This document shows, one piece after another, positions 1-8,603 of a stretch of DNA of 64,000 nt. Position numbers and translations under genes: made by a program. The stretch is from NCBI GenBank assembly GCA_030426145.1, contig JAUHZF010000001.1, positions 1-64,000 on the forward strand. The letters are read 5' to 3'. This DNA comes from Polyangia bacterium. GTDB lineage: Bacteria > Myxococcota_A > Polyangia > Polyangiales > Polyangiaceae. The notes beneath the pieces are model-generated. The model was not told the DNA's origin and did no database searches. It saw only the letters and a list, made by a program, of their open reading frames with translations. The first letter of the stretch is position 1. Each line of letters begins with the position of its first letter.

Positions 1-7
1 GTGCTGT

Positions 8-247
8 GCTCGAGCCGAACTCCGCGGAGTTGCGTAGAAAGCGCTCATCGATCGCTTTGCGGGGTTCACCGTCTACGGAGAGGCCCACAAAGCGATCGTC
101 GATCGCTTTGCGGCGGTTCGTTGTCGAAGGGGAGGCGCCGGGGGCGTGTGCCGGCCATGTCGTGCGCCCGGTTCATGCCCACCCGCTCGAGCCGAACTCC
201 GCGGAGTTGCATGCAATGCGCCCATCGATCGCGTTGCGGGGTTCAGC
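8..247. repeat. Imperfect direct repeat pair with palindromes
   Basis: A unit of about 63 bp at 8-70 recurs at 185-247. The first 26 bases of the two copies (8-33 and 185-210) are identical and contain the perfect 14-bp palindrome AACTCCGCGGAGTT. The remainder is about 80 percent conserved. Between the copies, 89-109 is a perfect inverted repeat with 10-base arms (AAAGCGATCG / CGATCGCTTT) around one base. The second copy runs up to the stop codon of the lipoprotein gene that ends at 243. The unit may be a REP-like or terminator-like intergenic element, or the remains of coding repeats. No convincing gene was found in 1-242. Confidence 0.6.
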
Positions 248-953
248 CGGGGCACCGTGGCTTGTGCCAGTCGACGAAGACCGCCCGCAGATACCAGCGC
301 TGCGTCGCTGCGTCGGGCGCGAAGACCAAGACGTAGGCATCCAGGTTGGCGCGTTGGGTTGGATCGTTTCGCGGGGGCTCGAGCCGAATGTGGGGGAGCT
401 GGGCCATGGTCTCGGGAACGCCGCCGTAGCAGCCGTCGTCGACGTGAGCTCTGCGTGAGCCCAGGTGACCCCATTCATCGAAGTAGGCTGGAGCCTCTGG
501 AAAGTGGAACGACTCGCACGTGGTGCAGGTCGCGCCGCAGTACGGAACGACAGCATCCTCGAGGGTCCGCAGCGACGGCGGTGCGATGTGCGCCGCCTCC
601 AGATCCAATCCGAGTGTGGGATGCGACAGACAGCCCAGTGTCTCCCAATCACGCTCGTCGACTGCATCCGCTACCGCGGTCGTGAGCCTCCGCAGGAGAA
701 GCGTACGGTCGGCGTCGAGGCGTGGCCGTTCCCGGCACTGCTGCGCCTCCTCACCCGCCGTCGGTGCAGGGGGCAGCTCGCCCAGACGTTGCCAGGTCTT
801 CTCGCACGCATCCTCCTCGCCAGCAGGTGAGGTCGTGCGCCGCGGCGCCGTGCTCGAAGCCGAGCGGGCGTGCTCGTTCGAAACTGCGGTGGTCGGAGCG
901 CCGCAGCCCAAGAGTGTGCCGGCGCCGAAGGATATCGCGGCCATCCGCTTCAT
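243..953 (-). CDS. Predicted lipoprotein, last gene of T6SS cargo operon
   Basis: This encodes a 236-residue predicted outer-membrane or periplasmic lipoprotein of unknown function. The start is the ATG at 953, which gives a short KR n-region, a hydrophobic stretch and the lipobox LLGC at about residues 13-16. A Ser/Thr/Pro-rich linker follows, then a mature domain with several Cys residues and a C-terminal strand pattern ending near WYLRAVFVDW. It lies 19 nt downstream of the DUF2169-pentapeptide gene on the same strand and is probably the last gene of that operon. The mature domain resembles the lipoprotein at 33705-34433 (HP-x2-GL-x-LE pattern and an aromatic C-terminus), so I infer a small paralogous family. 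A role in protection against or delivery of T6SS cargo is only suggested by position. Confidence 0.75.
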   Translation of the reverse strand: MKRMAAISFGAGTLLGCGAPTTAVSNEHARSASSTAPRRTTSPAGEEDACEKTWQRLGELPPAPTAGEEAQQCRERPRLDADRTLLLRRLTTAVADAVDERDWETLGCLSHPTLGLDLEAAHIAPPSLRTLEDAVVPYCGATCTTCESFHFPEAPAYFDEWGHLGSRRAHVDDGCYGGVPETMAQLPHIRLEPPRNDPTQRANLDAYVLVFAPDAATQRWYLRAVFVDWHKPRCPG

Positions 954-972
954 CACGTCGGAACCACGGTGG

Positions 973-3666
973 CTACCGCGGATGCGCACCCTCGAGCACG
1001 GCACCCTCGGTCTGCGCGTCGCGGAGCTCGGTGTCGAACAGATTGGCGCCCGTGAGGTCGGCTCGTCTCAGATCGGCGGCTTCGAGGTCGGCCTCCATCA
1101 GGTTGGCGCGGGTGAGGGACGCCTCGGGCAATGAGGTCTGCCGCATGCGTGCGCGCCGTAGGTCGGCTCGGTCGAGCAGGCTGCCGTCGAGCAGGACCTC
1201 GTTGAGGATGGCTTCTTTCAGGTTGCTCTGACGAAGGCTCGTGGAGGTGAGCACGGCCCGTTCCCAGTTCGACCCTGGCGCCACCACGTGGTCGGCGCGG
1301 AGGTTGGGGAGGCGGGCGCCGAGGAGGCGGGCTTGGGTCAGGTCGGCGCCCTCGAGGTGAAGGCCGTCTGCTTCTACGTCGTGAAGCTTGGCGTCGGTGA
1401 GCGTGGTGCGTTCGAGATGGGCGTCGTGCAGGCGGGCGCCCGACAGATCGGCTCGCGTGAGGACGGCATCCGCGGCGCGACAGGAGGTCAGGTCTGCGCC
1501 TCGGGCTTGCAGGCGCGGGGCGCGGATGTGGCTGAGGTCGGCTTCGCAGAGGGTCGCCTCGTCCACGATGGCGCCTTCGAGCACAGCCTGGCTGAGCGTA
1601 GCGCCGGTGAGGTCGGCCTTCGTCATGTCGGCGAGCGATAGGTCACACGCGGTGAAGTTGGCGAAGCGCGCGCTGGCACCACACAGCGACACGCCCTCGA
1701 GGTTGGCACCCTCGAGCTGGGTCTCGTCGAGCTGGGCGCCGTCGAGTTGGCTCCCTCGCAGGTCGCGTGCGCGCAGGTCGAGCCCTCTGAGGTCGGCACG
1801 ACTGAGGTCGCGGCCGGTGAGCGCATTGGCTTCGAGCCACGTCATGACCTGGGCTCGCGTGGCTGCGGGTGCGGGCGGCGCTTCGGGTCGCGCCGGGGCG
1901 CGCAGGCGCCGCTGTTCGGTCGCCACTTTCTGCAGGTGGCGCTCGAGCGCCTCCCACGTCGGCAATGGCTCGGCGGCGTCGGCCGCGAAGCGTGGGTCGC
2001 GGGCGCCCATCAGCGCGCCCCAAGCCGCCGCACCGTGGCTCGCGGGGATGACCGCCAGTGGTGAATGCGCCACCCACAATCCCGACAGGCGCGCCTTCTC
2101 CCGATGCAATGGCACCGTCGACCGCCAGACCATGGTCAGCTGGTTCGCCGCCGCATCGATGAGCACCGTGTCGAGCTTCATCGTGATGGGCGCCACCTCG
2201 TCGCCCCAGGCGGCATAGGCCACCGCGCGAACACCGGGCAGACGACCTCGAAGGGGCAAGCCGTCGTCGCGCACGGAGGTGACGCTGAATTCTTCGTCGC
2301 CGTTCAACGACGCGCAGCGTTGGTCGGGAGGGGCTGCATTGAACAAGGATGGCGAGGCATCCAGCGGCACACCGGTGCCGGGACCGCTGGCCGAGAAGTC
2401 TCCCTGCGCCTGCATCACCTTCGTGGCCAGACCCACCGGACCGAGCGAGCGAGGTACAACTTCGTCGTCACGGTGTTTCAGCAACCGCTCTGGATCCTCG
2501 AGCTGAGGCGGGGAACCCGCGAGATGACCGGTGCCGACGGGGTTCGCCGCAAAGCTCGGTCCCCCGAAGGCGGATGCATAGGTGAGGGGAACCCGGTCTA
2601 CGGGGCCGGCCTCGGTGGGGTGCCCTGACGCGGACCATTGGCGGGGACCGATGGCGACCACCGACTTGTCGACGGTGTGCAATCGAAGCCGGGCCGTGGC
2701 GACGGATGCGACGTCTCGCCCCACGACGTGTCCCGATACCAGCACATCCACGCCCTCCTTGAAGGGCACCACGTCGGAAGGGTGCGTCGGCGCCCCCGTC
2801 GGTGGCAGCTCGCCGGTGAGACTTGGCGGTTGCGCCGAGAACACCACGCCATCGTCGGTGATGTCGGAGGTGCCTTTGGCCACCACGGTTGCGCGCTGCT
2901 CGTCGAAGGGCACGGCGGCCGTTGCCAGTGGGCCCTCGTGCAACACTTGGGGCAATGGCGGCTTTGGGCGCGCGGCGGTGGCTCGCCAGCTGAGGGGCAT
3001 GCCGGTCACCTCCTCCATGGCGACGCGAGGCAGCCAGCGGGCCGTGAGCTGAGGCTGGCGCAGTCCGTCGATGTGACCGCGCCACACGACGACGGCGATT
3101 CGGCGTTCGATGTCGATGACCAGGGTGTCGCCCACCACCGGCACCAGCACGGTTCCCCCCGCCGCGACGACCGACGGCGCCGCCGCGGGGAGACGCCACA
3201 TGTGCTGCCCGCCATGGTCGACGAAGAGAAGCTGCTCCCCCCCTCGGAGAAACGGCATGCGCTGGTCGCGCGGTGCCAGCTGGGCCGCGTCGAGATCCCC
3301 TTCGCTCGGTGCTTCGGCCGGCCATCCCTCGAGCGCGTTGTCCGGCCCGTGACGGCCCGACCACGTCGGCTCGCCTTCCACCCCTGACGAGACCCTGACC
3401 TTGCCCCATAGGAGCTCGTCGCCTCGCGCGACGGCAAAGCCAATTCGACGCCGCATTCCCCTCGCCGCCGTTCCGAGGCCGAGAAGGATGACGTCGGCGC
3501 TTCCTTTGCCCCTAGCGGTGAGGGCCGCTTCGCTCAGCCCTGGGTCCAACCCCGAGGTCAGCCTCGCTTCCGCGTCGGCGAGCCGAAAACACGACACCAA
3601 TACGACCGTCGTGCGGTCCCCGTCGCGCCACGCGCGGCCGGAGAGGCTTTCGTCGGTGGTGAGCAT
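973..3666 (-). CDS. DUF2169 domain plus pentapeptide-repeat protein (T6SS adaptor)
   Basis: This is an 897-residue two-part protein. Roughly residues 1-560 resemble DUF2169, a family found in T6SS cargo operons next to VgrG and PAAR-like genes, where it acts as an adaptor or chaperone for loading effectors. Visible family features include the late segment TMVWRSTVPL. From about residue 600 to the end it is an almost uninterrupted right-handed pentapeptide repeat (A[D/N]LxxA units such as ADLRGLDLRARDL). The ATG at 3666 is chosen because it lies 4 nt after the stop of the DUF4150 gene; an upstream start at 3726 would overlap that gene. The gene is third from last in a compact minus-strand operon. 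The fusion itself is seen directly; the adaptor role is inferred from family and neighbours. Confidence 0.88.
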   Translation of the reverse strand: MLTTDESLSGRAWRDGDRTTVVLVSCFRLADAEARLTSGLDPGLSEAALTARGKGSADVILLGLGTAARGMRRRIGFAVARGDELLWGKVRVSSGVEGEPTWSGRHGPDNALEGWPAEAPSEGDLDAAQLAPRDQRMPFLRGGEQLLFVDHGGQHMWRLPAAAPSVVAAGGTVLVPVVGDTLVIDIERRIAVVVWRGHIDGLRQPQLTARWLPRVAMEEVTGMPLSWRATAARPKPPLPQVLHEGPLATAAVPFDEQRATVVAKGTSDITDDGVVFSAQPPSLTGELPPTGAPTHPSDVVPFKEGVDVLVSGHVVGRDVASVATARLRLHTVDKSVVAIGPRQWSASGHPTEAGPVDRVPLTYASAFGGPSFAANPVGTGHLAGSPPQLEDPERLLKHRDDEVVPRSLGPVGLATKVMQAQGDFSASGPGTGVPLDASPSLFNAAPPDQRCASLNGDEEFSVTSVRDDGLPLRGRLPGVRAVAYAAWGDEVAPITMKLDTVLIDAAANQLTMVWRSTVPLHREKARLSGLWVAHSPLAVIPASHGAAAWGALMGARDPRFAADAAEPLPTWEALERHLQKVATEQRRLRAPARPEAPPAPAATRAQVMTWLEANALTGRDLSRADLRGLDLRARDLRGSQLDGAQLDETQLEGANLEGVSLCGASARFANFTACDLSLADMTKADLTGATLSQAVLEGAIVDEATLCEADLSHIRAPRLQARGADLTSCRAADAVLTRADLSGARLHDAHLERTTLTDAKLHDVEADGLHLEGADLTQARLLGARLPNLRADHVVAPGSNWERAVLTSTSLRQSNLKEAILNEVLLDGSLLDRADLRRARMRQTSLPEASLTRANLMEADLEAADLRRADLTGANLFDTELRDAQTEGAVLEGAHPR

Positions 3667-3670
3667 GGTC

Positions 3671-4066
3671 CTACATGCTGGCGAGGACGCGGGTCTGAGA
3701 AGGCACGAGGTGCACCCCGATGGCATTGGCGCTCATGCCGTTCTGGCCCGTGATGGCGAGGTGCACCACCACGCCCTTTCCTTCGGCGAGCACGCGACTG
3801 CTCTTCGTCTTGAAGCTGCAGGGGCCCTTGATCATGCCCGAGATGATGCCGCCCAACGCGCCCGCTTCGTTGCCGGTGCTCATCGGGATGAAAGAGGCCT
3901 CGGTGATCACCTCCTTGTTCGAGGCCAGCACCCGCGTGCTCGTCCCCTGGGCGTCGCGACATTGCGCGATGTTGACGAAGGGCGTGGGGATGCCGACGGG
4001 GGGGACGAGGCATACGTCGGGAACGGCGATGCACATCCCCCCTTCTTTGGTGGCTACGGGAAACAT
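3671..4066 (-). CDS. DUF4150 PAAR-like spike tip protein
   Basis: This encodes a 131-residue protein of the DUF4150/PAAR-like family, which caps the VgrG trimer at the tip of the type VI spike. Typical family features are the N-terminal CIAVPDVCLVPP segment, then PTPFVNIAQC, a central GNEAGALGGIISG stretch and the NGMSANAIGVHLVPSQTRVL ending with small Gly/Ser-rich turns. It is a minimal tip without a C-terminal toxin extension, so it probably serves as a platform for separate cargo. The ATG at 4066 lies just after the stop of the DUF3540-like gene (4071), and the downstream DUF2169 gene starts 4 nt after this stop, so translation is likely coupled. The family call is fairly secure. Confidence 0.88.
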   Translation of the reverse strand: MFPVATKEGGMCIAVPDVCLVPPVGIPTPFVNIAQCRDAQGTSTRVLASNKEVITEASFIPMSTGNEAGALGGIISGMIKGPCSFKTKSSRVLAEGKGVVVHLAITGQNGMSANAIGVHLVPSQTRVLASM

Positions 4067-4070
4067 GGCA

Positions 4071-4520
4071 TCACCCCAATCGGATCTGATGACCATCGAT
4101 GGTCACGTCGTTCTCCGAGGTCACCGTCGTGCGGCGTGAGAAGAGCTGAAACGCCCCCTCGATGAGGTGACGAGCACGTCCGGCCCGCACCTGGAGGGTG
4201 CCCTCGATCTCTCGAAAGGCGTCGCTCGCCCGTTCGACGATGCGCTCGGCTTTCAGCTCCCATCGACCCGCGCGTTGCACGATCTCATCCGCCACGTGGG
4301 TGAGGCGACGACTGCGCAGACACACCTCCTCCTCGGCCTCGACCACCACGCGTCCATGGGGCGCACAAAGCGTGAGGTCGCCACTCGTGGCCTCGATGCG
4401 AAGGCCGTCGTCGTCGACGCGCAGCAGAAGCCGGCCCTTGGGATCCCGCAGCACGAGCGCGTCGTCTTCGAGACGGGCGCTCGTGCCATCGGAGCGCTGA
4501 ATGGAGATGGGTGCGTTCAC
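4071..4520 (-). CDS. DUF3540-like T6SS accessory protein
   Basis: This encodes a 149-residue protein made of alternating short strands and acidic turns (ARLEDDALVLRDPKGRLLLR, then a GDLTLCAPHGRVVVEAE segment), ending in a beta-helix-like tail (TVTSENDVTIDGHQIRLG). This matches the DUF3540 family that accompanies DUF2169 and DUF4150 in T6SS cargo operons, although this copy is short for the family and may lack the N-terminal part. The start is a GTG at 4520, whose GTGA overlaps the stop of the upstream pentapeptide gene, a clear coupling signal. The strand pattern resembles the needle part of VgrG proteins, so it may extend or cap the spike; that is inference. Confidence 0.7.
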   Translation of the reverse strand: MNAPISIQRSDGTSARLEDDALVLRDPKGRLLLRVDDDGLRIEATSGDLTLCAPHGRVVVEAEEEVCLRSRRLTHVADEIVQRAGRWELKAERIVERASDAFREIEGTLQVRAGRARHLIEGAFQLFSRRTTVTSENDVTIDGHQIRLG

Positions 4521-5776
4521 GGTGCGAAGTCCTCTGCCTGGGCCCGCCGGTCGTCGGTGGGGCGAACGTTTTGTTGACTCGTACTGGAGAGCTCGGTGTC
4601 TCCGAAGTCGGTGCGGTGAAGCAGCGCGCCATCGAGGCACGCGCCGGTCAGCACGCAGGTCGCGAGCTTGGCGTGCGAGAGGTCGGCGTGCTCGAAGCGC
4701 GCGTCGGACAAGTCGGAGGTGGAGAGGTCGACCTTCACGAGCCGCGCCCCTCGGAAGCTCGCCTCGCGTGCCACGACACGGGTCATGCGCGCTTCGTCGA
4801 AGGTCGCGCCCGACACGTCGGCGCCATTGAAGCGAGCACCTTCGAAGCCGGCGTCGCGTGCGTCGATACCCTCTCCCGACAATCCTTCGAGGTTGGCACC
4901 GGACAGGTCGGCGCCTCTGAGGTCGAGCTGAAAGCCGACGGCGTTCGAAAGGTCCGCGCCCGGAAGCTTCGCATCGCGCAGCGAAGCATCGCTCAGGTCG
5001 CAGCCCGTGAACCGCACGTCGGCGCCCTTGGCGCCATGCATCAAACAGCGTCGAAGCCGGGTCCCCTGCAGTTGCACGTCCCCGAGGTCGGGCTCGAGGA
5101 AAACCGCGCCTTCGAAGGTGGCATCTCGAAGGTCGGCGCCATCCACGGCCGTGAGCTCGACCCTCGCACCGGAGAAGTTGACTCTGCGCGCCACGGCGCC
5201 CCGAAGCGACACCCCCAACAATTGTGCTCCTGCGAGCTCGGCCCCCTGAAGGTCGACGTCATCCATGCCGCAATCGACGAGCCGCGCTTCCGTGAGCTGG
5301 GCCGCGATCATGGTGGTGCCTCGGAGGTCGCAGTCGGTCCACTGTGAACCCGACAGGTCGACCCCAGCCAACGACCCCGACCATGTGACCCCGCGCACCC
5401 GCAGACCGCGAAGGTGGCCGTGGGTCTCCAGGCGGTCCTGCACGTCGGCCTCGCGCTCGACGACCCCCGCGGGAGCAGGCCCCGCTTCTTCCGGCGGTGA
5501 CGACATCGCCCGAAGCGCCATTTCGAGCTGGGCCAAATCGAGGACCTCGTCCGCGGCACGAAGCACATCGGCGCGCAGCGGCGTCACCGACAGCGCGCCG
5601 GAGACGAGCCGCTCTGCGGCGTCGGCCATGCCTCGTAGCCCCGGGGCATCGAGCGCCAGCTCCGTCGCCTCGATGCCCGCGGTCAAGGGTGGCAGCGACC
5701 ACACCTTCAGCCGCTTCACGAGCTCGTGGCCAGCCAGGCGCAGTGCGTCGAAGGAAGGCTCGTGCGCGCGCGTCAC
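4517..5776 (-). CDS. Pentapeptide-repeat protein of T6SS operon
   Basis: This encodes about 419 residues. The first 150 or so are helical and Ala/Leu-rich (PPLTAGIEATELALDAPGL, then LDLAQLEMALRAM) and unlike the rest. From about residue 175 to 400 the protein is a pentapeptide-repeat solenoid (for example VDLSGSQWTDCDLRG and ADLSGANLEGLSG). The GTG start at 5776 follows the upstream stop by one base; longer starts would lie inside the upstream gene. It overlaps the DUF3540-like gene by GTGA. It is one of two pentapeptide proteins in the operon, the other being fused to DUF2169, which suggests two stages of cargo handling. The exact function is unknown. Confidence 0.82.
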   Translation of the reverse strand: MTRAHEPSFDALRLAGHELVKRLKVWSLPPLTAGIEATELALDAPGLRGMADAAERLVSGALSVTPLRADVLRAADEVLDLAQLEMALRAMSSPPEEAGPAPAGVVEREADVQDRLETHGHLRGLRVRGVTWSGSLAGVDLSGSQWTDCDLRGTTMIAAQLTEARLVDCGMDDVDLQGAELAGAQLLGVSLRGAVARRVNFSGARVELTAVDGADLRDATFEGAVFLEPDLGDVQLQGTRLRRCLMHGAKGADVRFTGCDLSDASLRDAKLPGADLSNAVGFQLDLRGADLSGANLEGLSGEGIDARDAGFEGARFNGADVSGATFDEARMTRVVAREASFRGARLVKVDLSTSDLSDARFEHADLSHAKLATCVLTGACLDGALLHRTDFGDTELSSTSQQNVRPTDDRRAQAEDFAP

Positions 5777-5777
5777 G

Positions 5778-6764
5778 TCATCCCCCGCTGTCGCCCGATC
5801 GACCCAACCATTGGGAGTAGGCGTCGTAGGCCCTGCGAAACGCCCCATGGAGTCCGGGGTCTTGGGCGAAGCGACGATTGAACGAAGCCTTGGTCGAGAC
5901 GAAGGCGGCTTCGTCGAGACCATAACGCGCCAGCGTCGCGCCACGCGCATCGGCGCGCACCGCGAGGTCGGCGACGAGGGACGCGTATTGCTCCAGCGAA
6001 AGGGTCTCGGACGGATGCGCCGTCGCGAGGTCGGCGTCGGTCAGCGCACCCACGAAAGCAGTTCCGCCGGCCAAGGCAGCCTGCTCGTTCTGAACGTCGT
6101 GCGCGAGGGCGGGGGCATCGACCGAAGCGCTGCCATCGAAGGGCATCGCAGCGGCCAGGTCTCCCAGGTTCAGGCCGGAGATGGCCGCCGTCTCATCCAC
6201 GGAGCCTTCTAATGGAGTGTTCACCCCGAGCTCTTCGTCGGTGACGGGCGCGACGAAGGCGGTGCCCCCCGCCATCCCGGCGCCCTCGGCGGCCACCGCT
6301 TCGGCAGCCGGCGCCGGGCGAGATCCCCCTGCTCCACCACCAAACGGCGTCGCGGGTTCGATCGCGACGGCTTGCACGAACTGCGTCGCATCCGGCGTGG
6401 TCGTGGGAGGCGCCGGCACAGGAGCCCAAGGCGAAGGCCCAGACGGCGCAGTGGGGGCGATCGGTGCGCTCGGTAGCTGAACTGGCGCTTGCGGTGGCGG
6501 GCTTGGCGCCGGGGCAGCTTCAGGGGCGACGACCGTAGCCATGACCTCGGGCTCGGACGACGCCATTCGCCGCTCATATCGTTTGAGCAGCGACGAGCCC
6601 CCCCGGTCGGCCTCCAACGCGAGGGCCCGAAGCCAACGCCGCTGCAGGGCCACCCACTGCGTCGACGTCATGCCGGCCCGCTCGAGCACTCGGTCCCGCG
6701 ACTCGCCTGCCTCCATCGCGGCCCTGAGGTCGGCAAAGGCCTCGATGTCACGACCGGTCCCCAT
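5778..6764 (-). CDS. Two-lobed Ala/Pro-rich protein heading T6SS cargo operon
   Basis: This encodes 328 residues. The N-terminal helical lobe (FADLRAAMEAGESRDRVL ... TQWVALQRRWLRAL) and a C-terminal lobe (LEQYASLVADLAVRAD ... FNRRFAQDPGLHGAFRRAY) share the same layout and are probably two copies of one small helical domain. Between them lies a long Pro/Ala-rich linker with two GGTAFV motifs, each followed by a TD[E/A][E/D]L element. I do not recognise a named family, but proteins with this layout sit at the start of DUF2169/pentapeptide operons in myxobacteria. The start is the ATG at 6764. Its stop (5778) is followed after one base by the start of the next gene, so it belongs to the operon. 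Confidence 0.7.
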   Translation of the reverse strand: MGTGRDIEAFADLRAAMEAGESRDRVLERAGMTSTQWVALQRRWLRALALEADRGGSSLLKRYERRMASSEPEVMATVVAPEAAPAPSPPPQAPVQLPSAPIAPTAPSGPSPWAPVPAPPTTTPDATQFVQAVAIEPATPFGGGAGGSRPAPAAEAVAAEGAGMAGGTAFVAPVTDEELGVNTPLEGSVDETAAISGLNLGDLAAAMPFDGSASVDAPALAHDVQNEQAALAGGTAFVGALTDADLATAHPSETLSLEQYASLVADLAVRADARGATLARYGLDEAAFVSTKASFNRRFAQDPGLHGAFRRAYDAYSQWLGRSGDSGG

Positions 6765-6805
6765 CGCCGCGCATCCTACCACCCCGACCGGTTCGATGGG
6801 TGGGG

Positions 6806-8515
6806 TCATGCTCGCGGCCTTGGCGGTCTTTCAGCCGTTGCCCGCAGCTTCGTAGCGAGGCGCCAAATCCGCAGGCCGATGGCTATCACAAGAGAAGGCG
6901 CCAGCCGATCGGGGCCCGTCCGGCGCTCGAGGCGTTTGGAGGTCCGCTTAGAGTTCTGACGCCGCAGCCGCAGCAAAGCGGGCACGGTCCAAAGCCCGTG
7001 CGTTGCGAGTCCCGGTGGGCCTGTGGCATAGGAGACGTTGCACCCGAGATGGGATTCCCCCGAACGAAGCTTCTCAGTTGGGCGCGGCGCCCCAACGACG
7101 CGTGTTGTGGGTGCCGGTGGCGTGGCCGACGCACGCGATGTCGGGCTCGAGAAGACGGCCCACTGCCCGGCCTTCACCCGCGCCCCGTGGACTTCGCCGT
7201 TCGGGCTGATGAACTCGGTTGCTACTTCGACGTCGTAGCGCCCCGCGGGAAGGTTCAATGACGCCAAGGACATCTCGCGGCCGCCCCAGGTCCTCGGAGC
7301 GCCCGGTGACGTCGACGGCAGCGTGTGACGGTGGCGGCGCCTCGTGCTCGCGTCGAGTAGCTCCACGAACGATTCTCTCAACTTCCACCCCGGATCGCGC
7401 GCGGCGTAGCGCAGGCGTAGCATTTCGCGCTCGATCTCGGCGCCTACTTCAAGTGCGTGGGGCGGCGCGAGCCTCGCGTGAAACCCCATCTCGGCCGCGC
7501 GTTGCAGCATCTCGACCCTCGTCATCTGATCGTGTTCAGCTTTCCAAGCGTTCTGAATCGCATCTTGCACCTCTTGGGAGGGCAGGATCCGAGATGCACG
7601 GAGCCATGCCGTACGCACTCGCGGGTCGCCGACCTTCAATAGCTCGAGAAGGGGCACTATCGCCTGGGGTGGGACACCGTGACGCTTGGTCGCCAGGACA
7701 CGTAGCGCACCGATTCGATGCTCCGCTGGGGCGGCGGAATCTAGTGCCACCAAGACGATGTCGTCGACCGGGACCAGCCGAAGTCGGGTGGCCCCATAGC
7801 CGCCGAGACGGCCGGCCTCATCCAGTCTCGTGCCGAGCCGCCGAAGCTCCGCGAGGCGCTTTACAATGGCCTCGTGGGCCGTATTCTCGAAGAAGCCAGC
7901 CGCGGCGTGAGGAACCCGGACGACATCTCGCCCGAGCGCGATGAGCTCGGCACCGGTACCGCTCCGAATGGTTTCGTGGATGAAAGCCGCCGCCTTCTTT
8001 GCCGCGGCCAACTCGGTCTCGAAGGCGGAGTCGAGAAGCCCGGGCCGAACGACTTTGGGGGCCGGCGGCACGACGGACTCGAACCCTTGCGGCCAAGGGA
8101 CGTAGGGTCCTGGGTTGTTGGCCTGAACGAATGCCATCCACCGTCCGCTCTGCCGAATGCGAAGGCCTGACGGAATGAGTTTCCATCGCCCCGACTCACC
8201 CAATCGCCCGACCAAGAACATCACATACTCTGAATGAGCCACCTGACCCTGGCTACGACCGGGGCGATAGTTCGACAGTCCCGTCACCTCGAACGTGTCG
8301 CCTTCGACCATGGTTCCCTGGTAGCTCCGCATCACCCGGAACCGCGTCAATCCAACGCCGTCGTGGCGCGTTCTCGGGAGCTGCACGACCCGCACGACAG
8401 CCTGCGCCATGAAGAACGACGAGCGGAGGTCGTGGTGAACCATGACCGCAGCCTGCGCCTGAACGGCCAGCAGAAGCACGCCTAGGGCTGCAACGACCGA
8501 GAGCACGCTACGCAT
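6806..8515 (-). CDS. Secreted protein with helical repeats and possible MYXO-CTERM tail
   Basis: This encodes 569 residues with a clear N-terminal signal peptide (MRSVLSVVAALGVLLLA, cleavage near AQA). The middle has paired helices reminiscent of HEAT repeats (HRIGALRVLATKRHG, then VRTAWLRASRIL). Near residue 500 there is a GCN motif, a moderately hydrophobic stretch (LATHGLWTVPALLRL) and an RR cluster, the layout of a MYXO-CTERM sorting tail. Unusually, about 50 further residues follow, so the tail is either decayed or read through. It lies 41 nt upstream of the T6SS operon on the same strand. No enzymatic motif was recognised. Confidence 0.7.
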   Translation of the reverse strand: MRSVLSVVAALGVLLLAVQAQAAVMVHHDLRSSFFMAQAVVRVVQLPRTRHDGVGLTRFRVMRSYQGTMVEGDTFEVTGLSNYRPGRSQGQVAHSEYVMFLVGRLGESGRWKLIPSGLRIRQSGRWMAFVQANNPGPYVPWPQGFESVVPPAPKVVRPGLLDSAFETELAAAKKAAAFIHETIRSGTGAELIALGRDVVRVPHAAAGFFENTAHEAIVKRLAELRRLGTRLDEAGRLGGYGATRLRLVPVDDIVLVALDSAAPAEHRIGALRVLATKRHGVPPQAIVPLLELLKVGDPRVRTAWLRASRILPSQEVQDAIQNAWKAEHDQMTRVEMLQRAAEMGFHARLAPPHALEVGAEIEREMLRLRYAARDPGWKLRESFVELLDASTRRRHRHTLPSTSPGAPRTWGGREMSLASLNLPAGRYDVEVATEFISPNGEVHGARVKAGQWAVFSSPTSRASATPPAPTTRVVGAPRPTEKLRSGESHLGCNVSYATGPPGLATHGLWTVPALLRLRRQNSKRTSKRLERRTGPDRLAPSLVIAIGLRIWRLATKLRATAERPPRPRA

Positions 8516-8603
8516 GGTTCGATGATGAACAGCTGGACCTCACGCGACATTCCCCTACGGCGTGGGCTCCCCGCCTCTACGCACCAGCTTGGTGTCGGTG
8601 GGA

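Noticed and set aside
1-247. CRISPR array
   Set aside because: There are only two imperfect repeat copies, with irregular spacing and no cas genes.
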